Shown: piece by piece, positions 20,467 to 30,126 of the stretch
Layout of the letters: every line of letters starts with the position of its first letter
Position numbering within the stretch: position 1 is the first letter of the stretch
Assembly: GCA_046349635.1 (NCBI GenBank)
Contig: JAXMBX010000009.1
Location: forward strand, 51,195 to 115,194
From: JAXMBX01 sp046349635
GTDB lineage: Bacteria; Planctomycetota; Planctomycetia; Planctomycetales; Planctomycetaceae
Reading direction: 5' to 3'
DNA length: 64,000 nt
Made by a program: the position numbers and the translations under genes
The notes under the pieces: generated by a model
Told to the model about the DNA's origin: nothing
What the model saw: the letters and a program-made list of their open reading frames with translations, nothing else
The model's database searches: none

Positions 20467-21905
20467 CTAAACCGAGGTACGAGCGACCTGGGGTGCATTG
20501 ACCTCTTCCCGCTTCTCACTCCCGACCCGGAGAAGGATCAGGAGTGGGCCGGCCATAAAGGTCGTCACGAGGGCCATCAGCACCATCATCGCGAAGATGC
20601 GGGGGGAGAGGATTCCCATGTCATACCCGATGTTGAGGACGATCAACTCCATCAGGCCGCGGGTGTTCATGAGGACGCCGATCGCGAGCGAATCCCGCCA
20701 GCCGATCCCGGTCCACCGGGCCGCGAGCGCACTGCCGCCGAATTTTCCGACGACCGCCACGAGGATGACGAGCAGGCAGAGCAACCAGCTTTCCTGATCC
20801 GCGAGCAATCCAATCTGGGTGCGTAACCCGGTGAACGCAAAAAAGAGGGGTAACAGCAGGATTGTGGTGAAGGTCTCCAGGCGGTCGCGGAGGAAGGTGC
20901 GCAAGCGTGCGTTCTCCGGCATAACCGCCCCTGCCAGGAAGGCGCCGAACAAAGCGTGGATGCCGATGACTTCCGTCACGAGAGCAGAGGCAAATGCAAA
21001 GACGAGTCCACCGACCATGAGCGTGCTGCCACCGGTCTCGCGGCGTTGCAATCTGTCCACGATCCAGGCCGCTCAAATGCACGATCGACAACATGACGGC
21101 GATGAAACAGAGGGTGAGTGCCAACGTCATCGCGGCCCCCCCGAAACCGGTCGAGCCTGCGATGGCAACCACCAGCCGCCAACAGGCACCACGCGGTCAC
21201 GTCATCGACCGCGCGCAGGCGATCGTCGTACTTCCCAAATACGAGCCCATCAACTTCGCTCGTCGATGATCCGCGCGAGTACCGGAAAGGCGGTGATACT
21301 CATCGCGATCCCCAGGAAGAGCGCGAAGGGGGTGAACTTGATATTGAGGCAAGGATCGGATAAATGAACAGGCAGAGCGTGGCCCCCAGGAAGAAGGGGA
21401 CGACGATACTGGCGTGACTGATGAGGAAGGAGCCGCGCCGGTTTTTCCGCAGGTGCCTCAGGTCGAGGTCGATGCCACGAGGAACATATACAGAATGACT
21501 GACCTGCTCAACAGCCTCAATATCGGCATGGAATCGGGGGGAAAAAGAAACGGCTGGCTGTGCGGCCAGATCATCCCCAGCAATGACGGGCCCAGCAGGA
21601 TACCGGCCACCATCTCTCCGATGACCGCAGGCTTTGGCCGATCTTGCGGAAGAGTCCCGAACGTCCGCGCCACCGACAATTACGATCAGTTGGATCAGCA
21701 GGAGACAATGGCTGCCGGAGGTGATCGAAGAAGGGCTGAAGGAGACCTCGCCGTCCCGGCGGAGGCCTGCCGGATCGTCGCCTCCGGCCTGAGAACTGGT
21801 ACCGCCCTCCCACAGGGAGTCCTCGCCGCCGATCTGCAGGATGAGCAGCACGGCGCCGACAAACAGCCCGACGGTCAGGACGTAAAACGCGATGTTCTTG
21901 AGCAT
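20467..21905 (-). pseudogene. CPA2-type (Kef-like) cation/proton antiporter, multiply frameshifted
   Basis: Starts MLKNIAFYVLTVGLF at 21905. Recognisable antiporter segments occur in changing frames: PAVIGEMVAGILLGPSLLGM, VILYMFLV followed by DLDLRHL, GIAMSITAFPVLARIIDER, and the last 190 residues in one frame with FGAFLAGAVMPENARLR and NTRGLMELIVLNIGY. I count at least five, probably seven or more, single-base shifts in about 900 bases upstream of the intact C-terminal third. Corrected length would be about 480 residues, matching the membrane domain of this family without TrkA domains. It lies just downstream of the flavin oxidoreductase remnant and was probably part of the MarR-controlled unit. 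Confidence 0.75.
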
Positions 21906-21972
21906 GGCCCGCGGGCGATCTCTGCAGCAGAAAACAGGATCAAGACGGTAAAACAGGATCAACACCGGCGGA

Positions 21973-23289
21973 TCAGCGGAGTTCTCCTCGGGAGGTGTGC
22001 TCGTTGACCTTGTCGGGGGTATCCTCCGGTTCATCCCCGCATCCCAGGCGGGAAGGGACGATTTGTCCGGCGGATAGAGCGTCTCCAAAGGCCCCCAGAC
22101 TTCGTCCACCTTGTCATCAAACAAATCGCCAATGAGGAGGTCGGTGACCTTGCCGCGCAAGTGCGGATATTCCTTGATGAACCGTCCGAAACTGAAGCCA
22201 TCGTAGTATTCGCAGACCAGCCGGGCGCATGCGGTCGACGCCCCGATTGAACATTTCCCCCCACTTCGAGTTGGGCGGCGGAGGTATCCCCTTCGCGAGA
22301 ACGTCGGCAACGGCATCCGCGGCCAATTCCCCTGACTTGAGGGCGAGCGAGACGCCGGACGAGTACAACGGGTCGAGAAATCCGAAGGCATCCCCGACGA
22401 GGACCCAGCCATCGCCTGCGACTTGCTTCGAGCGATACGAATAATCCTTGGTCCCGAAGTAGCCGGTGAAGTGCTCGGGTCGCCGGCAATCCGCTTGCAC
22501 GCCGGCAGGCGGCGACTTCCTTCTTCGTAAACCTGTTCGTGGGTGCCCCGTCCTTTAAAGAGGTAATCAAACGGTCCCACGACTCCCAGGTTGACGGTGT
22601 TGTCGTGCTGTGGAATGTACCACCACCACCCTTTTTTGTTGGTCGTCTGACCACGACGGTGGCCCCTTCATCCCGACCCGCGTCCCGGTAGGCTCCGGCG
22701 GCTAGTAGGTCCAGATCGCTCCCTTGTTGAGGATCGGATCCCAGAGCGCACTTGGAAGCGATTCTGGAATCATCGTGGTCTGGCCGCTGGCATCGACGAC
22801 CACCTTGGCGTGGACGATGGTGTCCTGACTGTCCTCACCCCGGACCTCTTCACCCCGATCGCCTTCTCACCCCTCGATGTCCATGACGCGACCGGGTTGA
22901 ACGACCTCCACGCCATGCTCGCGGGCATTGTCCAACATCATGATGTCGAACTCGCTGCGGATGACCTGCCAGGTCTGTGAGCATTCGTGCGGCTTGTTGT
23001 CGTGGAAGTAGAACGGGGCGGACTCCTTGCCCGCGGCGTTGACGAACTGCACGCTGAATTTTTTGACGAAGGCACTAGCCTTCATCTTGTCAAGCATGCT
23101 GAGACGCTTGAAGACCCAGTAGGTTTCGGGGATCAGAGACTCACCGATGTGGAAGCGTGGGTACTTGTCCTGTTCGTACAGCCGGACTTGCACGCCCCGT
23201 TGGGCCAGTACGGTCGAGACGGTGGCCCCTGCCGGTCCCCCCCCTACCACAACCACATCGACCATCTCCGTTTTCATTGTCTTCTCCAT
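21973..23289 (-). pseudogene. FAD-dependent oxidoreductase (tryptophan halogenase/geranylgeranyl reductase-like), multiply frameshifted
   Basis: The N-terminus is intact: nucleotide motif VVVGGGPAGATVSTVLAQ, then RFHIGESLIPETYWVFKRL and QVIRSEFDIMML, typical of the flavin-dependent halogenase/alkylhalidase-like branch. Further on, in other frames, come FTGYFGTKDYSYRSKQVAGDGW and GDAFGFLDPLYSSGVSLAL, the FAD-ribityl motif, then YYDGFSFGRFIKEYPHLRG. The end is probably ...NEHTSRGELR with a stop at 21973. At least three frame changes are needed to join these. The halogenase WxWxIP motif was not found, so oxidoreductase is the safer name. It lies between the MarR remnant and the antiporter remnant. 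Confidence 0.7.
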
Positions 23290-23302
23290 CGGATGATAAA
23301 AG

Positions 23303-23790
23303 TTATTTCCAGAGGTCTTCAGGATCGTGAGGCGCCCGGGCGGCCTGCAACAAGGCGATGAGCGACTTGAGATCCTTGTGGGATAAGTGGCCAAGCTGTT
23401 GTGCGTGGCACTCCTGCAAGGGCTCCCGAATTTTAATCAACAGGTCAATTCCCGCTGCGGTGATCGAGATGGGGACACGCGGCGATTGTCCGCAGGCCGA
23501 TCCCGCGCGATCAGACCCCTGCCCGTCGAGCTTGTCGAGAAGCCGAGTGATATCCGGCGCACGGGTGACAAGCCTTCCCGCCAGATCGAGCGTCCGCAGG
23601 GGGGCGGGATGGTCATGATGCAGCAACCGGAGGGCGTTGTATTGCTGGGGGGTGAGCTGCTGAAACTGGGCGAACAATCGGTCCTCCAGAGTGCAGCCGA
23701 TCGTACGTTCGCCACAGCCCGAGGTAAGCCTCCTGCTGCAGACTGGCATGAATCGCCGCACGGTCTGAGGGTGCTGGTCATCATCACCAT
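23303..23790 (-). pseudogene. MarR-family transcriptional regulator, frameshifted
   Basis: Winged-helix segments are clear: LQQEAYLGLWRTYDRL, LTPQQYNALRLLHH, PLRTLDLAGRLVTRAPDITRLLDKL, then GLIARDRPADNRRV and PISITAAGIDLL. They fall in different frames, needing about three to five single-base corrections; the wing (GLIARDRPADNRRV) is out of frame while both sides are in frame. Start is placed at ATG 23790, just after GGAAG. Corrected length is about 160 residues, normal for MarR. A palindrome lies immediately upstream (23802-23830). MarR proteins typically repress their own operon, here including the oxidoreductase and antiporter. Confidence 0.75.
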
Positions 23791-23801
23791 CAATACTCTT
23801 C

Positions 23802-23830
23802 CAAACAATAGTTGTCCAGACAACTGTTTG
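23802..23830. promoter_or_regulatory. Palindromic candidate MarR operator
   Basis: Core AGTTGTC-CA-GACAACT at 23810-23825 is a perfect 7-base inverted repeat with a 2-base centre, flanked by CAAAC (23802-23806) and GTTTG (23826-23830). It lies 12 bases upstream of the proposed marR start, the usual place for autoregulation. Confidence 0.7.
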
Positions 23831-24034
23831 AGCGTCTAGAACCCCGTTGCCGGTGGTACTTCTACAACCTCTCCGGACAAAGACCTTGAGGAAAAATCTA
23901 ACGAAATCGCAAAATTTCGCGATAATCCAAAAAACCTGCTTACTCCACGCATTCCGCCTGTGTTAATGTGCCACGTTGAATCTTCTCTTTCAGGTATCTT
24001 TCGCCTGTATTGTTCTTAATTTGAGGCTCGCACC

Positions 24035-27000
24035 ATGGTTCTGACAAGCTGGCTGGCACGATGGAAACCTCCCGTCCGACAAAAGCGTTCCCGGAAACGG
24101 ACTCGTCGGCAGGCGGTTTTAAACCGCTCGACGGAACTGCTGGAAATTCGAGCGATGCTGTCAGCCGCTCCGGTTGTCGACGATCTCGGGCCGCAGGTTC
24201 TGGGTGTCGGAGAACACACCCTGGCGCTCGACTTCAATCCGACGGATCCGGATGGAGACCCGCTCACCTACACTGTGGAGACTGCCGGTTCAGAAGCGTA
24301 TTTCATCGGGAAGGATCTCGGACTTTCGGCCGGCAATCGCAAAACGAATTGGGGCAAAGCAAACGAGAAATGGTTCCAGGCCTCGAACGATGACTGGTAT
24401 TTCATCAAGCCGAACGGCGACTTCGGGAAGTGGGACGGCGCGAAAAAACGAGCCAGTGGAGAGATCGTCGCCAACCTGTCGCCGGTGTATTACGCCTACC
24501 AGGATCTCCTGACGACGAAGCTGTCGAACCAGGACGAGTCGTACGTGCTGGATCAGCGGCTGGGACTTTCCCTGGCGGGAACCCCAGCGCAGAACTCGCT
24601 GGGGCTGCAGGAAAAATGGTTCACGAGTTCCATCGCCGGTGCGAGTTTCTACATCACCCCGGAGGGATCGTTCTACTCGGCGGTCACTTCCAAGAAGGGA
24701 AAGGTGACGTCGACGTGGCTGGCGGATCTGCCCACAGCCGACTACAAGGATCCCGCGCGTCTGTACAGCGCCTCGAAGGATCGCTTCTCCGCGACGGTCG
24801 ATTCGCTCGGAGATGTTTCCGTTCAGACCAAGGTCGACTATGCGGGGGCGTTTGTGTTGCGCTTCGGGGCCAATGATGGAACTCACACCACGCAGGAGAT
24901 CGTTTCGATTTCCGAGTCCGATTATGTCAGTCCCGCTGCGCCGCGGGTGATCGGTGCGGTCTCCACGGCCAATAACACGCTGCTGATTTCCTTCAGCCAG
25001 CCGATGAATAATTCCGCGGCGGTGGCCTCGAATTACGCGATTTCGCAGTCGGGTCCCGGGGGAGTTTCGGCGCTGACGATTATTTCCGCGCGGTTCCTCT
25101 CCGCGGATCACACGGCAGTCGAATTGACGACCGTTTCGCAAAGTGAAATCACGTACACCGTCGCCGTGACGAATGTCAAGGACCTGGGTGGCAGTGCGCT
25201 CGCGTCCCCCATCGTTCAGAATGGGGTCCTCGTGGACCCGACGCGGGCGACGTTTACCGGGACGCCGGCCTCGCCGTCCGACCTAGTTGACTTCGACGGT
25301 GACGGGCTTCTGGATGGGGATGAGCAACGGGGCTGGCAAGTGACGGTCACGCTGCTCAACGGCACCACTTCCAGCCGGTGGGTCACCAGCAATCCTCTGA
25401 TCGCGGACTCCGATGGGGACGGCCTGCTCGACAACGACGAATTCAAGCTGGGGCTCGATCCGCGGAATGCCGACACGGATCGGGATCAACTGAGCGATTA
25501 CTCGGAGTACAACGAAATCTACTCCGATCCCACGAAAGTCGACACCGACGATGACGGACTGGATGACTCGCTGGAGTTGAACTTCTATCACTCGTCCGCC
25601 ACGGACGCGGATACGGACGGGGACCAGATCCCCGATAATATTGAAGCGATCCTCGGGAATCGAAATCTCCGGCTGGCTGATGTTCCCAAGCCGGGGATCG
25701 ACGTCGGCAATGTTTCACTGCAGCTCGACGTGCGGCACACGTTCACCGATCAACAGGGGAAAACCGAAACCGAGAATCAGTCGGTCAGCAGCACTCTTTC
25801 GCAGTCCGACAGCAAGTCCTTCAGTAATACGGATGCCGACTCGCAGGAATTCAACGTGACGATCGGAGCGGAAACGGGGTGGGCGGTCGGGACGAAATTC
25901 GGAGCGGAGGGGAAATTCCACGCGGACGTCTCCACGACAAACTCCTGGACGTCGAGCTTCACGGAGGAATCCGCCCGGCAGACCCAAAAGGAACTGAACG
26001 ATTCCTACAGCACGCAGAAGGAAGCCCGCCAGGACCAAACGGTGGAACGATCGATCGCCGGGGCTTCGATGAAAGTGGGGCTGAATCTCAAGAGCCTGTC
26101 GAACATTGCCTTCACGATCAAGAATCTGCAGATTACCGCGTTCATTCAAGATCCGAGCCAATTCGGCAAGCTCATTCCGATTGCGACACTCACCCCGGAC
26201 AACTATCCGGCCGAAGGATTCACGCTTGGCCCGCAAGTTCCCGAGCGGGGGCCGTTCATCTTCTCGAACGACACGATCTTCCCGTCGCTTGTTCAGGAAT
26301 TGATGCAGAATCCCAAGGGAATCATTTTCAAGGTTTCCAATTACGACATCATCGATGAAAGGGGGCGGAACTTCGCCTTCTCGTCGCAGGACATCAACGA
26401 CCGGACCGCACCGCTGGTCCTGGATTTCGGCTTCGGTGATGTCTCCATCCCGGGCGTCGGCGGGACGACAGAACGCTACCAGGTTGCGACATCCGGCGGG
26501 CGGATCGCCGTCGATACCAACGGCGACAACGTGGTGGATGCGAACGACCGTCCTGTCGTGTTCGAACCGAGCACGGGGCGAGCCGTCGGAATTACGATCT
26601 CCGATGCCATGCAGAACGTCCTTGGGCTGACCAAGTATGATGAGGACGCGACCCCCTCTTCGACGCTCACTCCGCTGCAGCTTTCGAACAGTTATTCCAC
26701 GCGGATCGTCCAACTGGATCTCGATAACGATCCGAATACTCCGGCGGTCCCCGTCGAACAGCTCTGGCGTATCCGCGACGTCTCCAGTGACCTGACGAAT
26801 CCCCTGAAGAAATGGGTGATTTACACCTCCAACGGGATCGACGGTTCCACGAATTTCAGCGACCTGATCCTGAAGCCTGAAAATGGACTCACATTCAAGT
26901 TTCTGCAGGATCTGGACAACGACGGCATCGACGCCGCCCAGGAATATCTGCTCGGTTCGTCGGACAGTAACGAGATGATTACCGTGCCGACACTCGCAGA

Positions 27001-28447
27001 CCCGAATCACCAGCAGATGAAAGGGTACGACAGCGACCTGGATGGCCTGCCCGATGCGTTTGAATTTTTCGGCGGCCCGACGCCCGTCAGCCTGAACACC
27101 GGCTGGAATGTGGACGTGGTCGGCAAGACCGCTTATCGCGCGTTCTCCAGTCCGGCGCGGGTTGACTCCGATCTCGACGGGATCTCGGACTACGACGAGT
27201 ACAACCGCTTCGTCAACGGTGTCCGGAAATCGACCGATCCGCAAAATCCGGATACGGACGGGGATGGGATCTCGGACTTCGACGAAATCAAGGGGTACGA
27301 CGTCAAGCTCCGTTTCCCGACCGCAGGTGGAGCCACGACGATCCACGTCACCAGCGATCCGCTCAATGTCGATACCGACGGGGACACGCTCGATGACGGT
27401 GATGAAAAGACCCTGGGTACCGACCCGACGACGGATGATGCCAACAAGGTTCTCGACGACGACGGGGATGGACTGGTCAACTTCCTCGAAGACTCCAGCG
27501 ATCCGACATCGGGCTGGACGGTCACGGTCCACGGCGTGAGCAGCACACCCAATGTGCAAGGGGCGATTTCGGCGCGGCACGTCGTTTCCGACAGCAAGAA
27601 GGCCGATACCGATGGAGACGGACTCACCGACAAGGAAGAGTTCGATCTGAAGACCGATCCGACGCTGGCGGATACGGACGGGGACGGTCTGAACGACGTC
27701 GATGAAGTGACGATCGTGAACAACGGCCCCGGGGTTCCCAGGACGATCACCCTCAAGTATGACCCACTCGATGCGGACCTCGATAACGATCTCCGTTCCG
27801 ACGGGGACGAAGTCAATACGCCCATCATCGTGAAAGTGGTCGGAAAGGCTGACGAGGCGGTCTTCTCGGATCCGACCGTGGCGGACGTGGACCTGGACGG
27901 CCTGGTGGACGGTGAGGAACTGTTCTACGGCACGAATCCGACAAACGCGGATACCGACGGGGACAACCCCGGCATTAACGACAAGCAGGAAATCTCGCTC
28001 GGGACCAACCCGCTCCGGGCGGATCAGAAAATCCGGATCACGATCCTGTCGGTGGTGATGGCGGGTACGGTGTCCGATGCGTCCGGCGGTCTCGATTTGT
28101 GGGGGACGATTTATGTCGGGCGTGAAGGCGCGCTCCAGGTGGTCAAGAGCTACAGTGAGGACGAAGTCGACACCGGTTACAGCCTGACGCTGAACTCGAC
28201 GTTCGACTTCACCCTGGTGGATGGGGATTCGATTGTCCTGAAGACCGTCAACTTCTTCGACAACGACGATGCCGGCAAGGACGATGGTACCCCAGATGCC
28301 GGTGACGACCTGTTTACGGATGCCTCGACGACCTTCACCTACCAGGTTTCCGCGTCGACCGGAACCCTGGAATCCGCTGGTGATGCCCAAACCGGAACCG
28401 GTGTGAAACTGCAGGTCAACTACAAGATCGAAATCCTCACCAGTTGA
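24035..28447 (+). CDS. Giant surface protein: LEPR-like N-terminus, calcium-binding modules, protective-antigen-like central domain
   Basis: A 1470-residue protein. Residues 1-33 are basic; LLEIRAMLSA at 35-44 matches the planctomycete LEPRxLLSA export/anchoring motif with changes. Residues about 85-270 hold two copies of an EKWF...FYITP/WYFIKP module. From about residue 410, modules of the form GWxVxV...WVTSNPLIADSDGDGLLD alternate with DxDxDGxxD calcium loops; similar modules recur at about 1010-1330. Between them, residues about 565-800 are Ser/Thr-rich with alternating polar/nonpolar strands (QSVSSTLSQSDSKSFSNT, VGTKFGAEGKFHADVSTTN), then MKVGLNLKSLSNIAFTIKNL. This order resembles the calcium-binding and oligomerisation/pore domains of anthrax protective antigen and clostridial binary toxin B (comparison from memory). 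No furin-like site or toxin partner is visible nearby. Likely extracellular; role unknown. Confidence 0.75.
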   Translation: MVLTSWLARWKPPVRQKRSRKRTRRQAVLNRSTELLEIRAMLSAAPVVDDLGPQVLGVGEHTLALDFNPTDPDGDPLTYTVETAGSEAYFIGKDLGLSAGNRKTNWGKANEKWFQASNDDWYFIKPNGDFGKWDGAKKRASGEIVANLSPVYYAYQDLLTTKLSNQDESYVLDQRLGLSLAGTPAQNSLGLQEKWFTSSIAGASFYITPEGSFYSAVTSKKGKVTSTWLADLPTADYKDPARLYSASKDRFSATVDSLGDVSVQTKVDYAGAFVLRFGANDGTHTTQEIVSISESDYVSPAAPRVIGAVSTANNTLLISFSQPMNNSAAVASNYAISQSGPGGVSALTIISARFLSADHTAVELTTVSQSEITYTVAVTNVKDLGGSALASPIVQNGVLVDPTRATFTGTPASPSDLVDFDGDGLLDGDEQRGWQVTVTLLNGTTSSRWVTSNPLIADSDGDGLLDNDEFKLGLDPRNADTDRDQLSDYSEYNEIYSDPTKVDTDDDGLDDSLELNFYHSSATDADTDGDQIPDNIEAILGNRNLRLADVPKPGIDVGNVSLQLDVRHTFTDQQGKTETENQSVSSTLSQSDSKSFSNTDADSQEFNVTIGAETGWAVGTKFGAEGKFHADVSTTNSWTSSFTEESARQTQKELNDSYSTQKEARQDQTVERSIAGASMKVGLNLKSLSNIAFTIKNLQITAFIQDPSQFGKLIPIATLTPDNYPAEGFTLGPQVPERGPFIFSNDTIFPSLVQELMQNPKGIIFKVSNYDIIDERGRNFAFSSQDINDRTAPLVLDFGFGDVSIPGVGGTTERYQVATSGGRIAVDTNGDNVVDANDRPVVFEPSTGRAVGITISDAMQNVLGLTKYDEDATPSSTLTPLQLSNSYSTRIVQLDLDNDPNTPAVPVEQLWRIRDVSSDLTNPLKKWVIYTSNGIDGSTNFSDLILKPENGLTFKFLQDLDNDGIDAAQEYLLGSSDSNEMITVPTLADPNHQQMKGYDSDLDGLPDAFEFFGGPTPVSLNTGWNVDVVGKTAYRAFSSPARVDSDLDGISDYDEYNRFVNGVRKSTDPQNPDTDGDGISDFDEIKGYDVKLRFPTAGGATTIHVTSDPLNVDTDGDTLDDGDEKTLGTDPTTDDANKVLDDDGDGLVNFLEDSSDPTSGWTVTVHGVSSTPNVQGAISARHVVSDSKKADTDGDGLTDKEEFDLKTDPTLADTDGDGLNDVDEVTIVNNGPGVPRTITLKYDPLDADLDNDLRSDGDEVNTPIIVKVVGKADEAVFSDPTVADVDLDGLVDGEELFYGTNPTNADTDGDNPGINDKQEISLGTNPLRADQKIRITILSVVMAGTVSDASGGLDLWGTIYVGREGALQVVKSYSEDEVDTGYSLTLNSTFDFTLVDGDSIVLKTVNFFDNDDAGKDDGTPDAGDDLFTDASTTFTYQVSASTGTLESAGDAQTGTGVKLQVNYKIEILTS

Positions 28448-28475
28448 TCCGTTTCGATCCGTGTGTCAAAAACAG

Positions 28476-28516
28476 ACTCCCGGCCGGGTGATCAACACGC
28501 GGACCGGGAGTTTTTT
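28476..28516 (+). terminator. Rho-independent terminator after the surface protein gene
   Basis: ACTCCCGG pairs with CCGGGAGT across a 20-base loop and is followed by a T run, 29 bases after the stop codon. Confidence 0.8.
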
Positions 28517-28697
28517 CATCGTCGGGGATACGGCGTTGAGACGAAGAACCGGCCGCTCCTTGCGATTCCGCCGTGTTCACTTTAGATTTTCGGTGGACGG
28601 CTTTTCATAAACAACGACATCGCCTGAACAACGAGTTGCCTGAACACGGGCGGAATCTCCCCCCACGCATTGAGTCCTTCACCCCCGACGCACAATT

Positions 28698-29132
28698 ATG
28701 GTTGCCTTGCCAAATTCCCATGACCCCGTGCCGGCTCCCTCAGATCCCCGAACTGCTCTCGCAGAGGAACGGACAGAACTGGCGGATTATCGCACCCGGC
28801 TGGCCCTGGACCGGACCACGCTGGCGTGGATTCGCACGACCCTCACGTTTGCGACGTTTGGCTTCGGGATCGCGGGGTTCTTCCGATCGCTGCAGGAGAA
28901 GTATCCTTCGCCTCATACCGCCCGGCTGCATGCCGGTGCCGTTCTCCTGGGGATCGCGCTGCTCGTCCTGGGCATTATCGCCATGATTCTCGCGACGATT
29001 TCTCACGGGCGAACTATCCGGCGACTGAACCGCGGCCAATCCCCGGTGCTGGGGAACTGGCCGTTGAGCATGACGCTGGGGATCATGGTGGCGATTCTGT
29101 CGCTGGTGGGACTGGGTTGCCTGTTTCTCTGA
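28698..29132 (+). CDS. DUF202 (YidH-like) small membrane protein
   Basis: A 144-residue protein. The DUF202 signature LALDRTTLAWIRTTLTFATFGFGI spans the end of a cytoplasmic helix and the first membrane segment; two more membrane segments follow (AVLLGIALLVLGIIAMILA and TLGIMVAILSLVGLGCLF). DUF202 proteins are inner membrane proteins of unknown role. The last 20 or so codons are duplicated, with changes, at 31156-31227 next to the intact tRNA-Arg. Confidence 0.85.
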   Translation: MVALPNSHDPVPAPSDPRTALAEERTELADYRTRLALDRTTLAWIRTTLTFATFGFGIAGFFRSLQEKYPSPHTARLHAGAVLLGIALLVLGIIAMILATISHGRTIRRLNRGQSPVLGNWPLSMTLGIMVAILSLVGLGCLFL

Positions 29133-29293
29133 AACGGCCAACTAATATTAATACGGTTATAAAACCGGTTCTTCGCTCTTGACGAAACTCCCCCGGTCAG
29201 ATCACGCTTGGAGAACGCTGCAGGTCGGTTGTCAGTGGCCGTGGTCGTCAGTGGCTATTTTGACCGGCTGTTTTGTCAGGTGAGGAAAGAAAC

Positions 29294-29740
29294 ATGTTGC
29301 GCAAGGCCGTTCTCACTGGTTTGGTATCCGCCCTCTTCCTTTCGACCCTCGCGGCATCCGCGTTCGCCTTCAAGCCGCGGTTCAAGTCCGGGATTCTGAC
29401 TTACAATGCCAACATCAGCAATGACAAGGCGACGGTCATCGTTTACGTGCCGAAGTCGATCAATCCGAACGATCCCTACCATGGCAAAGTTTTAACGCAT
29501 CTCAATAGCCACGAAAACGCGCAAGGGACGAAGGCGATTGTGTACGGCGGAGACGGCTTTACGTCCGATTTCGCGGTAGCCGTGCGACAGAACGACCAGG
29601 AGATCAACATCAAGGGCTTCAAGGTCGTGACGAGTTCCAACAATCCCCCCACGGGTAACAAGATCAATCTGCAGACTGAAAAAGTGTTTATTTCGGTTCT
29701 GCAGAACCGAATCGCGTCGTTTGTCGTGACCAAAAAATAG
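29294..29740 (+). CDS. Small secreted protein of unknown function
   Basis: A 148-residue protein. ATG at 29294 is preceded by GAGGAAAG. The signal peptide LTGLVSALFLSTLAASAFA is followed by a mature domain predicted from pattern to be beta-rich (SGILTYNANI, KATVIVYVPKS, KINLQTEKVFISVLQNRIASFVV). No cysteines, catalytic motif or membrane anchor are apparent. I do not recognise a family. It lies between the DUF202 gene and the truncated tRNA copy. Confidence 0.65.
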   Translation: MLRKAVLTGLVSALFLSTLAASAFAFKPRFKSGILTYNANISNDKATVIVYVPKSINPNDPYHGKVLTHLNSHENAQGTKAIVYGGDGFTSDFAVAVRQNDQEINIKGFKVVTSSNNPPTGNKINLQTEKVFISVLQNRIASFVVTKK

Positions 29741-29856
29741 TCCAGCTCCTTTTCCCGGCCCTGACATAGCGATCCTGTCGAATCGCCGAAACGTCCGATC
29801 GCATTCCTGCCAGTCCGCGGGAATTGCGGTGTCGTGGACGGTGGTCCCTGGCTCCT

Positions 29857-29942
29857 GATTTTCCGCGAGCCGTTTTGTGCTATCCTGTGTCTCAGCCGCG
29901 CATCGCGCGCCCGTAGCTCAGCAGGATAGAGCAACAGATTTC
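29857..29942 (+). repeat. Direct repeat, copy 1 (tRNA-Arg upstream region plus 5' half)
   Basis: Imperfect copy of 31240-31324. Shared blocks include GATTTTCC(C)CGCGAGC, TTTTGTGCTATCCTGTGTC and the first 36 bases of the tRNA. The two copies are about 1.4 kb apart in the same orientation and enclose gene remnants. Confidence 0.85.
29907..29942 (+). pseudogene. Truncated tRNA-Arg (5' half)
   Basis: Thirty-six bases identical to the 5' half of the tRNA-Arg at 31289: acceptor strand GCGCCCG, D arm and the 5' anticodon stem with the loop up to TTTC. Identity stops within the anticodon loop and nothing resembling a T arm follows, so it cannot make a functional tRNA. Confidence 0.85.
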
Positions 29943-30126
29943 CAAACCAGTTGCAGCGGTTGCCGAGAAATCCCTTTTTCAGTAAACCGCTTGTTTTTCA
30001 GCGTATTTCGACAATCGGGCAGACTCCCGCTTAACCCCCGTTAGACCCCGGTTTGTCTCTTAGGGTAGTGTCAGTTACGCCCGGTTTGTGGTGTCAGTCG
30101 TCACGTTGATCTAGACTGAATTGACC

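Larger units (their letters stand above)
29741..30126. other. 386-base stretch without an intact gene
   Basis: Holds the first copy of an about 85-base repeat (29857-29942) that includes the 5' half of tRNA-Arg. After the tRNA copy breaks at 29942, the sequence to 30126 is unlike its surroundings and contains a short repeat of GTGTCAGT (around 30068 and 30090). I see no coding sequence there. Confidence 0.6.

Noticed and set aside
21973..23289. Calling the FAD protein a tryptophan halogenase
   Set aside because: The early motifs fit the halogenase-like branch, but the WxWxIP motif and catalytic Lys could not be placed because of frameshifts.
25715..28390. Very long minus-strand open frame (891 codons) opposite the surface protein gene
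   Set aside because: It is a shadow created by strong GC-biased codon use in the real gene; its translation has no family motifs, and the plus-strand gene has a LEPR motif and calcium loops.
29907..29942. Second complete tRNA-Arg
   Set aside because: Sequence after the anticodon loop does not form a T arm or 3' acceptor strand.
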